Below are positions 21,446 through 32,950 of a DNA stretch of 64,000 bases, one piece after another. The translations under genes were made by a program, and so were the position numbers. Source of the DNA: Erythroxylum novogranatense. Lineage: Eukaryota; Streptophyta; Magnoliopsida; Malpighiales; Erythroxylaceae. The notes under the pieces were generated by a model. The model saw nothing but the letters and a program-made list of their open reading frames with translations, did not search any database and was not told the origin of the DNA. How positions within the stretch are numbered: position 1 is the stretch's first letter; every line of letters begins with the position of its first letter. Location: positions 49,951,414 through 50,015,413 of the forward strand of contig CM057230.1 of NCBI GenBank assembly GCA_029891385.1, read 5' to 3'.

Positions 21446-24400
21446 TGTAACATCCCATTACTTATGGGAAGGTTAGAATAATAAATATGAGTGAATAATG
21501 AGAGTTTAGAAATGCTTGTGTATGCTCATGCATAATGTGATATACTCATATATATGAATAGTGAAGTTGTTGCACTGGAAAATAATTATACATGCATTCA
21601 TGAATAATTCCGGGTATAATTAGATTGAGTTGTGATTTTTGAATACTTTGAGAATTTTGAATTTATTTATGTTGAAATTTCTATTGGACAGTAAGAGTAT
21701 TGTATTTGTAAATTTTGGCGAATGTAGGCATAGATTTTGGGAAAAATTTATACAAATAGGAAAAGACATCAAATGAAGACTTTGAAATAGTTGAATTGTA
21801 AAGATGAGATTTTAGGGGAGTTAGTTTCAAAAGAAACTAAGTTAGAGCTTAGATGTGAGTGAAATGACAAATGTTACTTAGGCTTGGTACTTTGTTAGGA
21901 GTAAGTCACTGTTTTCTGAAAATTGAAAGGTTAAGTTATATGTCTAAGTTCATTCTTCATTGGGATGATCTCCAAATTTTCTTCCCATAAGCAGAATTTT
22001 TCATCGAATCCCTTTTAAGTGATTTCTTTGTTTTTCATTTCCTTCACCAACCCCACTTTGCTATTTGTGTCTTCTACTCTTAAAAAAAAACCAGAATCTA
22101 GTCATTGTATACAGTGGAGTACGTAAGTTGCATGAAGTTTAGGGCTTGAAGATTTTGAGCAGGTGAATAGTGAATAAATCCTTTAGAGTTGGGAATTTAT
22201 GAAATAAATTTGATGAATTACTGTCATTTGTATGAAAAATGGCATTTAAGTGTATGTTCATGATTACTGTGTGGTTGGGAGCAAATAGATTTGGTTATAG
22301 TGTTAATCTAGTTTTTGAAAGATTACTAGTGTTTAGGTGATGTAAAAGTGATGTTGGATTTGAAATAGCAATAACTCGATCTGAAACTTTTGTGAAACTT
22401 TTATACCAATCTAGATAGATTTATCTAAATAATCTTCTTGGAGATTATGCTCCTTATAAGGGAAGGTGCTCAAAGATGAAGATGTTTCTTCTATCTTTTT
22501 GCTTCTTTTGTGATGACATCATTTCCTTCTGAGATTCCTTTCTGATGACGTCTCTTCTATGTTTTGTATTGTCTACATTTTGTATCTTTTGCCTTTTGTA
22601 TCGTCTTCCTTTTGTATCTTCTACCTTCTGTATCGTCTACCTTCTGTATCTTTTGTCTTTCGTATCTTCTGCCTTTTGTATCTTCTGCCTTTTTATTTTT
22701 TGCCTTTTCTGTCTTCTGTGTTTTGCTGACGCATTTTCTTTTATGTTTTGCTGACGCGTCTTCTTATGTGTTTTGCTGACGTTTATTCTTCTGGGTTTTA
22801 CTTCTTCTGTGTTTTGCTGACGCGTCTTTTTCTGTGTGTTTGCTTCTTCTGGGCACTGTTCATAAACTTCTTATGGGTTATTGTTTATAAACTTCTTATG
22901 CCTTTTTCTATCTCTGTGTTTTGCCGACTCGCTTTTTCTATCTTTTGTTTCTTCTGCGTTACTGTTCATAAACTTCTTCTGTGTTTTGTTTCTTCCATTT
23001 TTCTGCATGGCTTATCTTCTGTTCCATTTCTGATCCTTCAAACGATAAAATCCGTCCTTATGTCTTCGTGAAAGTTGTAGACCAACGAGTCCAATTAGGT
23101 TTGAGCCTAAAAAATGTTTAATCCCTGAATGGAAGTTAGGCACAGTACACTGTTTTTGAATGTGAACAACCCGATAATGTTTGAGACATATCTTCTAATG
23201 TACTGAACTAAATTCAATGATTCTAGTATCAGTGGAAAGAGAAGTTATAGAGGAATACTTTTCTAGCAGAGAGTTCGATCAAATTACCTCAGTTCCACCT
23301 TCTGATTGAGTAAGAATAGTAGATTCAAAAGGGTGTTTTGGAAAAATCTGAAAGTAAGCCAATGAGTAATGAATTATGATTTCAATAGTTTTAGTGAGAC
23401 ATAAACCTAAGTATAAATCATACTTGGATAAGTTTTGATATGGAATCAAGTTTAGGATGAAAATTGATAAAAGTACCCCGGAATTGTCATGGAACATGCA
23501 TTGTATTGCATTAATGAATATTTGTATATTTGTGCAAAAATGTGATTTGTGTAAATGTGTTGTGTATGTTATAGAGGAGCAACTGGAACGTTAACCTCCA
23601 GATGTTGCTGGATCTTCCAGGCATTAGTTTCGGGAGAAACTTGTGAGTAACATAGGCGGTCTCACTTAATTACTTGTTTGTTTAGATTATATTTTGAATA
23701 ATGAATGAATGAGATTTGATTGGGAATTTTAGACAGAAGGTCCGATGACTGTGAAATGTGGATTGGGATATTGAAGTGCGTCTTGAATGTGAATGTGGAG
23801 ACCTAAATACTTATAATTTGAACGATTGCGGTACATGCATCCCATTCATGAATGTATAAAATATAATGACAGTTGTGACCAGAGTAACCAACGATTAGAG
23901 CTTAAAGTTTAACGTGTGAAAAAGAGCCTCGAGCTCAAAATGTGTTTCAGAGCCTCTGGTTCAATGTATAATGAGCCCTGTGTCCTCTTCGGATAAGGGA
24001 CAGTTATTAATGAGTCCGGTATCCAAAATAGATACGGGGCAGTTCAGAAACTTGATCATAACAACGTAACAATTGAAAAAGAGTCTCATGAATATTTCAT
24101 ATGCATTTGGTTATGTATGTTTGATTGATGAAAATGCATAATTTGCTTCTTTTTAAGTGAAAATGTAATACTTATGTAAAGTGCAAAAATGTGAAATAAT
24201 TGCTATGTGCATTGATGTGCTGCATGAATTGAGTGAACCATCGATGATGATTATTTCATTGAGTTCGCAAAACTCACCAAAATTGCAACGTTGTCTTTTC
24301 AGGACCGAGAGAAGACCCTTATTACTGAAAGGCTCCACTACCGTGTAGATTGGGCTTTTACAAGTGAAATCATGGTTCAAAGGTCGGTCAACTGGAATTT

Positions 24401-24705
24401 TTGGATGACTTGGATAGATTTGATGTATCTTCCTCTTTCATGTAGTACTTTTGTACTAGGTTTTATTAATGTACTTGTAGAAGAAGTTGAAAGACAATGT
24501 AGACTCTGTTATGTGAGAAATGAAATGAGGAAAAAGTTGGTTTTAAATTTTTTTGATTTTCTATTGATGCTTAGTAAGTGAGGAATGATATGATGCCATA
24601 TGAAGTGAAGGAAATGATCGAACGTAGCTAGCCTTTATCGTAGAATATGCACCGAAATGACCTCCGGGCATCCTGATGGGTACCCTGCGGTAAGGGGGCA
24701 TTACA
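21446..24705 (+). repeat. 3' LTR of Tekay-like element
   Basis: 3,260 bp, TG...CA ends, preceded by a polypurine tract. It contains a 16-bp minisatellite (22,562-22,705) and then GCTGACGC-type repeats to about 22,990. Its start and its AGAGCCT...GGTTCAATG segment match the LARD-like LTRs. Short ORFs inside are products of the repeats and not genes. Confidence 0.85.
22562..22705 (+). repeat. 16-bp minisatellite in LTR (about 9 units)
   Basis: The unit resembles TTTTGTATCTTCTGCC. Pyrimidine-rich units follow head to tail with one or two changes each, then grade into TGTGTTTTGCTGACGC-type units. Confidence 0.9.
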
Positions 24706-25543
24706 TGAAGATTAATCAAACAAAATATGGGACTTTTATATCTCAAAAGAATTATGCAGCTGATCTCCTTCGAAGATTTAACATGCAAAATTGTAACTCT
24801 ATGACAACTCCAGTGAATGTTAGTGAACAGTTACAAGCCAATGATGGTTCAGAACCTGTAGATGGGAAATTCTATAGAAGCTTAGTGGGTAGACTGATTT
24901 ATTTATGTCATATAAGGCCGGCTATAGCCTTTTCTATTGGTGTTGTTTCTAGATTCATGCATGGTCCTTCTAAACAATATCTTGGAGCAACTAAAAGAAT
25001 TCTACGGTATGTTGCCGAAACTCTGAATTTTGGACTTTGGTATACTACAAGCTCAACTTTCAAGTTAAAAGGCTTTACAGACAGTGATTGGGAAAATTCT
25101 ATTGAAGATAGAGGAAGTATTTTAGGTCAGGTATTTATTCTTGACTCATGGGCAGTATCTTGGAGCTAAAAAAAACAACTGACAACAGGTTTGTCATCAA
25201 CAGAAGCAAAATACATGGCTGCAACTGCATCAGCTTGTCAAGTTGTTTGGCTTCGAAGGTTACTGAAGGATCTTAACCAGGAACAAAAGGAAGTGACTGA
25301 AATTTTCTCTAATAACAAGTCCAAAATTTCAATGTTAAAAAATCCAGCTTTTCATGGGAGAACTAAACACATAGACACCCGTCATCACTTCATTCGGGAG
25401 TTAGTTGCAAGTGAGCAAAATGTCTTGACTTATTGCAACACCGAAGAACAACTCGTAGATGTTCTGATTAAGGCACTTTCATTCAAAAAGCATGCTTATT
25501 TCTGCTCATGTTTTGGTGTATGTGATTTTGAATCAAGGGAGAG
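24706..25543 (+). pseudogene. RT end and RNase H of copia element
   Basis: Copia pol resumes at the exact end of the gypsy LTR with GTFISQKNYAADLLRRF, the end of the copia RT region. It is followed by the RNase H part (KGFTDSDWENSIEDRGS; SSTEAKYMAA; TKHIDTRHHFIRE). The region is open apart from a TAA near 25,167. The catalytic RT stretch that should precede it is missing on both sides of the gypsy insertion. The purine run AAGGGAGAG just before 25,544 is the polypurine tract. Confidence 0.88.
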
Positions 25544-25828
25544 TGTTAGAAATTGATTCAAAATTGACAACTCATGTTTACATTGTTTAGTTGCTAAAAA
25601 CTCTCCTATTTAATCTCATTGTTTGTTGAGTCAGAGCACGTTACTGATAATGCCGTATTTCTCTATTGTTACTGTTATTGCATGACTATAAATAAGCCAT
25701 CAGTTTTCTTTAGTGATAATCAAATAAGAGCGCTTTTCTTCTTCATTCAATCTTTTGATATTTTCTGTTTCTATTTTAGCTTGATAGACAATTGTAGATA
25801 TCAAGTATTTTTCTATTTCTGCCCAACG
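25544..25828 (+). repeat. 3' LTR of copia element
   Basis: 285 bp, pairs with 14,714-14,996. The terminal CA has become CG. Confidence 0.92.
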
Positions 25829-25833
25829 TTTTG

Positions 25834-26071
25834 CCACAGAAACAAAAACCAAACTGAAAAAAGATGTGCCAAAACATAACTGTAGCTTTCTTTTGCTGGG
25901 TGCAATCCTTTCAAGAAAATTTGACCAAAAACACTCTTCACTCCTCTTCAAATCTCAAGAAGTGAAGAAGATAAGGGTGTGTTTATTGATATTAATACTG
26001 AGCCCTTGTTTGAGAGAGAAAGTTGAAAGAGAGAAGAAAGAAAATGAGAGCATGGGGGCACCATTCTTAAG
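25834..26071. other. Interior of CESA-carrying element, right of copia
   Basis: Continues the sequence interrupted at 14,713. No CESA similarity is seen here. Confidence 0.5.
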
Positions 26072-26425
26072 TTTGTCTAACATTTAATAAAAATAGAGGA
26101 TCCACGTTTAATAATAAAAAATATTTTTGTTTATTTAATTAAAGTCTAATTCTCACTAACACAGCAAAGAGACCTACCCATTTTAATAAAAAAGTGTTTT
26201 TCGAGTATTATGTCAGTGCATGTCAACATTGAAATGGTATAAGGAATTTATCTATTTTAATAACAATTATATTTTAAATGTTAAGTTAGCGCTGATTTAA
26301 TACTTAACATAATCTTTGAATTTTCTGCTAAGGTGAGATTAAACTTTAACATTTTCCAAATGTTAATGTTATAATTGTTCAATTAAGAATGTTATGGTTA
26401 AAAACTTAAGGTCAAAATTAACCCT
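26072..26425 (-). repeat. Right inverted-repeat arm of CESA-carrying element
   Basis: Inverted match to 13,970-14,235. Confidence 0.75.
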
Positions 26426-26429
26426 CTTA

Positions 26430-27240
26430 TTTTATTAAAATTACAAGGGGTAGATATTTCAGTGACAAGTTTGTCAAAAAAATACACAAAAAATTGAAAG
26501 TTTCTTATTCCATAGTAGAATTGTCAGTTCGGGAATTCAATCATCCAACTTATATCCATCTTTCCTACTTCAAAATCTGATTTTAGGTAGGTTAGCTTAA
26601 TCTCAAGAACTTGATTTGAAGAAAAATGAAAGTGAGGTGCTTGACATTTTGAACTAACATTGTAGGCACATAGTATTTTTGTTCTTATTTTTAGAAGGCA
26701 AAAATTGAAGAACTGAATGCTCCATAGACCACAGAGTCACATTCATTTCCATATCATTTCATCAAATCCAAGGAGTAATTAGGCCATAGCCCTAGCTGTC
26801 ATTATTACATCAGAAGAGAATTTAATGGTTCTTCATTGACTTTCACACTATTAGGCTACAATAAGCACATCAAGCCAGCTTCTCCTCCAATTGGTTAGTG
26901 ATGAAGAATACATGTTCTTATCTTTTTCCCTTTACTCTCCTTTCTTTTCTTATTTGTACATGGAAGTTGATTACTTTTGTTTTGTGGTATGGTTAAATAG
27001 TCACAAGAAAATAAAGCCTAGAGTCTTGAAAGAAAATGAGAACCTAGGGTTTATTGCAAACCTTTGTTAAGTAATTGTCATGGCTAGAAACTCTTTGAAG
27101 CAAAGAGAAGAAGCTTAAAAGATGTAGGTTGAAATACAAAAGTTGGACATCGAAGTAAGTAAAGTTCATAAGGACTTTTTGATTTTTGAATTTTTAATTC
27201 ATAATTTTCTTATATAAAATTTATATTTCACCGTCCAAGT
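26430..27240. other. Interval between inner and outer inverted repeats
   Basis: No gene recognised. Confidence 0.4.
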
Positions 27241-27244
27241 GAAA

Positions 27245-27430
27245 AATGTATTAACCGACGTAATTTGACACATTAATACCATTAGTAGAGACTCTAATGA
27301 CAAACTATTTTTGTAAAAATTAAAATTTTGAAAATTTTATTTCTACCTTTTAAAGATCAAGTTATAATTATAAAATTCAATAAAGTTTAAAATTTTTAGT
27401 AATTAAACTAAAATTAATATAATTTAATAA
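27245..27430 (-). repeat. MULE-type terminal repeat A, right (inverted) copy
   Basis: Its reverse complement has AAACTTTATTGAATTTTATA followed by TAATTTTTACAAAAA and TTAGAGTCTC, matching 13,801-13,960 and the MULE 5' ends at 35,306 and 52,186. Confidence 0.75.
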
Positions 27431-27439
27431 AATAATACA

Positions 27440-30209
27440 TTTGAACCTCAGATTATAACATAACATAAATATGATATTGAAACTTACTTATTGATTAAAG
27501 AAAGATAAATATGGGTCACTTTAGTAATAAATTGACGCTATGTTGACAAAAACTCAGTTCCATTATATTTTTGTTTATTTAAAGTTCATTTATAACGTTT
27601 TGAAAATGTTAGGATTCAAATTAAAATTTTCAAAACGTTAAGATTCAACTTATATTTTGATAAAAACACTATGGTCCAAAGTGCACTTTTGATCACAAAC
27701 TATTTTCATCTATCTTTAAAAGAGGGACAAATTGGATCTAACCATATTTGAAGCATTGGACCGACAAAGAAGTGATCTTAAAAGCAAAAAATTGAAAGTA
27801 ATTTGATGGTCCAAATTTTTAGAAATTGGTTAATGTTGTAATATTTTCACAAGCCAATTCCATCAAATATAACAATGGTATAGTGTCACTTATAACCGTA
27901 AATTGCAACTTTAGAAGATAACTTTGACAAGTTTAATTAAGAAACAAGACTGCAAGTCTACCTAGAATTATAAATTAATTCTTTAATACTCTCATATTGT
28001 TTAAATTTATTAGAAACAATTAGCAGCATCTTAGGAGAATAGTTAAAATATTTAATTTAATTGATATTATGAACTTATTTAAATTAAAGGTTTAGTTGTA
28101 AAAAATCTCAATTTTAACTCAATTTTGTAATACTAGCTCGAACTTTAAAAAGTTAGGCTAAAATGTTCAAACTTTTAATTTGTTATAAAAATAGTCCAAC
28201 GTTAAGTTCTCGATGAATGTTATTCATGTGACATAATGCATCATATTAATGATTTTGCCATATATTCAATTTGTTTCCATGTAATTATATTATTACTTAA
28301 TAAATTTGGAAAAATAAAAATCTTAATGAACTCTTCCTCATCTATTCTCCTTCTCCTGATTGTTGATGCTCTTCTGCTCCTAACTTCGATCACCTTGCTC
28401 CTTCATCTTGATAGAGTAAAGCTACAAGATTCGCTGCAAACCCATCAAACCCAGTTGTTGTATTTTAACAGGTCTTTCTCGCCTAGCTTTTATCAAGAAT
28501 TTAGAGGTAAAGTCAAACTTGTCTTGTCTGCTACAAACTCATCAAAATTAGAAGCTAGAAGCTAGAAGCTTTGTTGTAATTTGTAAACCTATAACACTAT
28601 ACCAGGCATGTTCTTGTACTACTTTTCTATTTTTATTTTTTTTCCACCAATTTGATTGTTTAGTATGTGAGTGAAGAACTTGTGTGAAAAAGCATAGTCA
28701 TGGAATGTAAATATACTCTCTTTTAACCATTAAAAATATAGAAACCAAATGGCAATCCACAATTTTCACTTGATTTCATTCATAAAAAAGAACTTAAAGC
28801 TGTTAGCAATACAAAAAGTGGTGAAGTCCAACAAAATCCATCTAGATTCATGAGATAGGAATTTAATCAATTATAACACATTATATGTTTTAATAACTTC
28901 ATGACAAATACGTTGTCTCCTCTAGAAATTGGTTTTTCGAGTTAGATCTTATAGGTCTCATGGGTTGTCCAGAGCAAATTTCCACCTAGCTAGGCGTATC
29001 AACTTGCTTAGAGCATGAATAATCACATGCAAGATTACATCTTAAACGTCATCCATGGTTTTCGTCACAAAATTTAATCCCACCCTTGTAATATAAGTTG
29101 ATACTTCATCCCATATGCTAGTGTTTCTATCCCTAAGATGTTAAAGAGCATACTATTTTTGCAACAAATTGATAGCTGTTAAAGTTTGAGATAGTAGTGT
29201 AAAAGTTTGTTAAGTTTAAAATTACAAATAATCTTAAACTAAACTAAAACAAAATTACATTATTCCGACCATAGACTGTTCCCGTCCCCGACCATCCCTA
29301 GCCTTTACATTATTCCGACATGTTTGGAAGAAGCAATCATCCCCTTTAGCCCATTTCCAGTGTTTGGTTTTTGTTTTTATCTCTTTCAACACTTTTTGAT
29401 TTAACGACACAAAGTCCCAAACAACACAGGTTAAAGTTCCAATTTACTTTTAACAAAAACAAATTATAATAATATTATTGGGAGCCTCTTCCATGCAGGG
29501 ACCGTCTTTATTAAAGCTAAAGCTAAAGCTGGGGGCTGCCCACCTACTCCCGAATTTGAGTCGCTCAAGATTACGCCTTTCCATTTGTTTATTCGTCCTA
29601 CAATTGCATGTATCTGTCTTTCTTTCTTTTTCTTTTTACCTGTTCAATAGGACTGTTATGTTGTTGATTTCCTCCCCATTCATTCCTGCCCACGACTCAA
29701 GATCCTTTGTTCTTAAAGTTGACGTGCCCTTTTTTTAGGATTAATCTCAATGTTCCATATTTTGTAAGGTCTATTTATTAAATAAATAAATATTTCTGGA
29801 ACAAAAATATGATAAATAAATAAATATTTATAGAACAAAATTATGATAACAGGTCCAACGCACTCACTTCTTCTTCGTCAAGGAGACGATAGACAGTTGT
29901 ATCCTTCCATTCCAATTTCCAACCGGTAAAAAAGCAAAAACAGAAAAAAGATTAACACATCAGCAGCACCACCTTCGAGACTACTTAATAATTATGCATC
30001 GCGTATCAATTGAGTTAATTGAAGGATAGTATAGTCTTTTCATCTCATTCATAAAACGCTGCGAAATCCAATCCCATCCACCCGATCACAAGTAAGCTTT
30101 CTATTACCGAACTACCCTCCTTATTTCCATTTAATTATATTATTACCACACTCCACGCTCTTTCACAAAACCACTAACCAACCACTCACTCACTCACCCA
30201 CCCGCCCCA
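27440..30209. other. Intergenic, upstream of the receptor kinase
   Basis: AT-rich with no gene supported. At 28,081-28,240 lies a diverged direct-orientation relative of terminal repeat A (GCTAAAATGTTCAAACTTTT); no partner was found. A hydrophobic open stretch at 28,236-28,565 has no family resemblance. The last 60 bases before the kinase gene are pyrimidine/AC-rich, a plausible leader. No clear TATA box is seen. Confidence 0.55.
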
Positions 30210-30236
30210 ATGCAGGAGCAAGCTTTCGTCGCAACA

Positions 30237-32950
30237 ATGGCGAAATCACCCACTTCGCTTCTCAAACACTTCACTCTATCCCTCTTGTTCCTATGCTTCT
30301 CTTCAATGCACGCCTCTCCAAACCCAGATTTCGACGCTCTAATGGAGTTCAAATCCGCTTCCGACACAGCCAACAAGCTCACCAACTGGAACTCCTCAAC
30401 TGGCCTCTGCAACTGGACCGGAGTTTCATGCATCAATAACAGAATCTCGCGTCTCGTACTCGAAGACCTCCAGCTCAGCGGCTCGTTTCAACCACTTACA
30501 TCTCTAACCCAACTCCGTGTTCTAAGTCTCAAAAGAAACAATCTTTCTGGTCCACTCCCAAACCTCTCGAACCTCACTGCAGTAAAGCTTCTCTTTTTAT
30601 CACACAACAAATTTTCCGGCGCTCTTCCGGTGTCTGTTCAAGCTCTGTCAAGACTCTACCGTTTGGATCTTTCCTTTAACAACTTCTCTGGCAGCATTCC
30701 CATTGGTGTAATCAACCGCTTGAATCATTTGTTAACTCTTCGACTTGAAGGGAACCGGTTCGCTGGCTCAGTATCTGGGTTAAACATTCCACGCTTGGAG
30801 GACTTCAATGTGTCCAACAATCATCTCTCCGGTGAGATACCCAAGTCACTTTCGGGCTTCCCGGAGTCGGCTTTTGGTCAGAATTCCGGTCTTTGTGGAT
30901 CGCCTGTGCAGGCCTGTAAAAGCATCGTATCCGACCCCACAGAGCCCGGATCCGACGGAGCCCTTGCGTCGCCGTTAATGCCCGGAAATAGCCCGACAAT
31001 AGTCTCGTCACCGAGCTCGATACCAGCAAGAACAACACCAAACAAACCAACGGCAAACACCAAGCACAAGAAAGCATCCAAGACAAACCCTTTAGCACTA
31101 ATAGCTATAATACTCGGGGACATGTTAGTACTAGCTATGGTCTCTCTACTGCTGTATTGCTACTTTTGGCGTAACTACGCGGCGAAAATGCGGGGTGGGA
31201 AAGGTTCAAAACTTTTGGAAACGGAGAAGATAGTGTACTCTTCAAGTCCGTACCCGAATCAACCAGGTTATGAGAGAGGTAGAATGGTATTTTTTGAGGG
31301 GGTGAAAAGGTTTGAGCTTGAGGACTTGCTTAGAGCGTCGGCGGAGATGTTGGGGAAAGGTGGGTTTGGAACGGCGTACAAGGCGGTGCTGGAGGACGGC
31401 AATGTGGTGGCGGTGAAGAGGCTAAAGGATGCGAGTGTTGGTGGGAAGCGGGACTTTGAGCAGCATATGGAGGTTTTAGGGAGAATGAGACATCCTAATT
31501 TGGTTAGCTTGAAGGCTTATTATTTTGCGAGAGAGGAGAAGTTGTTGGTCTATGATTACATGCCTAATGGCAGCTTGTTTTGGCTTCTTCATGGTACGTA
31601 ATTCTAATCTTCCATTAACTCCATCAGGTTCTCATTCTTGCTTTGGATTCGTTTCTTGATCATTGCTATGCTGCGTTACTTAGGCTGGCTTTCCGAAATG
31701 CTTTAAGAATCTTGACTAGTTTTTATTTATTTGGGATCATAGACTCGAGGGGGTTGGGTGACCAACTAGAACTGGTTGACCATGGAATAGTACTCCAGAC
31801 CCAGATCACGATATTCCTGTCCCGCAAGAATACCAGACCACCACCATCTGGCCCTGCACTGGATATATAAAAATAAAAAATTTTAAAAACTAAGAGAGCA
31901 TGAAGATTTATTTGATGCCCTTAGCTTGCAGCTTAGTTTTTTGGCTGTGTGTTTTTTAGCTTTTGCTTTTGCACCTTTCGATAACTCTTATCCACCGCAG
32001 CAGACAAAGGTAAAGTTATGCAATACAACAGAAAACCTGTAGGATAATAGCAGCTTGGAACGAGTGGTATGTTAATGTTGGGTGTTCCCTTTCTTTGTAC
32101 AATATACTACGGCACACCTGCAAGACTTAGCAGCAGATAGATACTTTTACTTTTTGTGACATACTAAAACAAGAAAAAGCCATCAAAGCCAGCTAGACCT
32201 GGCTAAGATGAAGCCAAATCTGGGATTTGGGAATTTGATCTCCAGCATCTGAGCCTGACGGTGACCCCATCTTTTTTCATATATACTATTGAAACTTCCA
32301 CAGGTAACCGAGGACCGGGTCGGACGCCACTAGACTGGACCACACGACTCAAGATAGCAGCCGGAGCGGCCCGTGGACTGAACTTTGTACACACCTCTTG
32401 CAAAGCCCTTAAACTAGCCCATGGCAACGTAAAGTCCACAAACATCCTTTTAGATAAAATCGGTGACGCACGTGTCTCCGACTTCGGCATCACCCTATTA
32501 ACTTCACCCTCTACCACCTCAAGAACCAGCGGGTACAACGCGCCGGAGGTGTCCTCCGACGGACGCAAACAGACGCAAAGGTCCGACGTCTACTCTTTTG
32601 GGGTGTTGTTATTAGAGCTGCTGACTGGGAAGTGCCCGTCGGCGATGGAATGCGGTGGCGTGGTGGATTTGCCGAGGTGGGTGCAATCGGTGGTGAGGGA
32701 GGAGTGGACGGCGGAGGTGTTTGACTTGGAACTGATGAGGTATAAGGACATTGAAGAGGAGATGGTTGGGTTGTTGCAGATAGCTATGGCGTGTACTGCC
32801 ACGGCTGCGGAGCAACGGCCCAGGATGAGCCACGTGGTGAAGATGATTGAAGAAATACGTGGGGTCGAGGTGTCACCTTGTCACGAAACTTTTGACTCGG
32901 TGTCGGACTCGCCTTGCCTGTCCGAGGACACTTGCGGGGCTAGCCAGTAG
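30237..32950 (+). CDS. LRR receptor-like kinase (two exons: 30,237-31,593 and 32,304-32,950)
   Basis: Joined exons give 667 residues. Order: signal peptide (about 1-28, [13 protein letters not shown]), plant LRR N-terminal domain with paired cysteines (LCNWTGVSC), about five LRRs (about 70-200), a Ser/Pro/Thr-rich juxtamembrane stretch, one membrane helix (about 284-311, [16 protein letters not shown]), then a kinase domain from about 359. The glycine loop is [10 protein letters not shown] and the ATP-binding lysine is in VAVKRLK. The catalytic loop reads HGN instead of HRD ([13 protein letters not shown]); DFG is kept. HGN is common in LRR-III kinases and suggests weak or absent catalysis. 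It resembles the Arabidopsis At1g68400 product throughout, including the ending CLSEDTCG. The start at 30,237 is preferred over 30,210 because of its context (ACAATGG) and signal peptide. It would sit in the plasma membrane; the ligand is unknown. No stops or frameshifts are seen. Confidence 0.93.
31594..32303 (+). other. Intron of the LRR kinase gene
   Basis: It begins GTACGT and ends TTCCACAG. Splicing joins CATG to GTAACCGA and restores the reading H-G-N-R across the junction. 710 bp, with stops in all frames of interest. Confidence 0.93.

Larger units (their letters stand above)
17570..24705 (+). mobile_element. Ty3/gypsy chromovirus-type (Tekay/Del-like) element inside copia
   Basis: The left side keeps only the last 55-65 bp of the 5' LTR (to 17,636, ...GCTACA), matched by the 3' LTR end (to 24,705, ...CATTACA). 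A primer-site remnant follows (GGTGGTAAAAGAGCATGG, near the usual TGGTATCAGAGC). Then come gag, protease, RNase H, integrase, a degenerate chromodomain-like tail, a polypurine tract and a 3,260-bp 3' LTR. The RT palm is deleted. The LTR starts TGTAACATCCC, as does the LARD-like element at 35,496, and the two are clearly related. A TSD cannot be tested because the left end is lost. Confidence 0.88.
14714..25828 (+). mobile_element. Ty1/copia retrotransposon interrupted by a gypsy element
   Basis: LTRs at 14,714-14,996 and 25,544-25,828 start TGTTAG; the left ends CCCAACA and the right CCCAACG (mutated). Perfect 5-bp TSDs TTTTG lie at 14,709-14,713 and 25,829-25,833. Domain order is gag, protease, integrase, (RT mostly missing), RNase H, with integrase before RT as in copia. 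The gypsy element occupies about 17,570-24,705. The RT core is absent at that point, so the insertion or a later deletion removed it. The LTRs are about 94% identical by eye, mainly with transitions. Lineage may be Ivana/Oryco-like, uncertain. Confidence 0.95.
13965..26430. mobile_element. Pack-MULE-like element carrying a CESA fragment, split by a copia element
   Basis: A long inverted repeat pair (about 13,970-14,235 and 26,072-26,425) is about 75% identical by eye over most of its length. Shared landmarks are AATTATAAC, TTTAATCTCA, AAAATTCAAA and TATTTTTATTAAA. Between the arms, once the copia insertion (14,714-25,833 including one TSD copy) is taken out, there remain about 700 bp that include a piece of a cellulose synthase gene. 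Long terminal inverted repeats around a host gene piece define Pack-MULEs. The pre-copia size would be about 1.35 kb, a normal size for that class. Exact outer ends and the expected 9-bp TSD are not resolved. Confidence 0.68.

Noticed and set aside
22545..23071. Hydrophobic Phe/Cys/Leu-rich frames
   Set aside because: Translation of the 16-bp pyrimidine minisatellite in the LTR.
28236..28565. 109-codon frame with a hydrophobic stretch
   Set aside because: AT-rich intergenic DNA next to a MULE-like repeat, with no recognisable domain and no conserved neighbour.
31643..31870. 75-codon frame between kinase exons
   Set aside because: Inside the GT...AG intron; splicing restores the kinase reading exactly.
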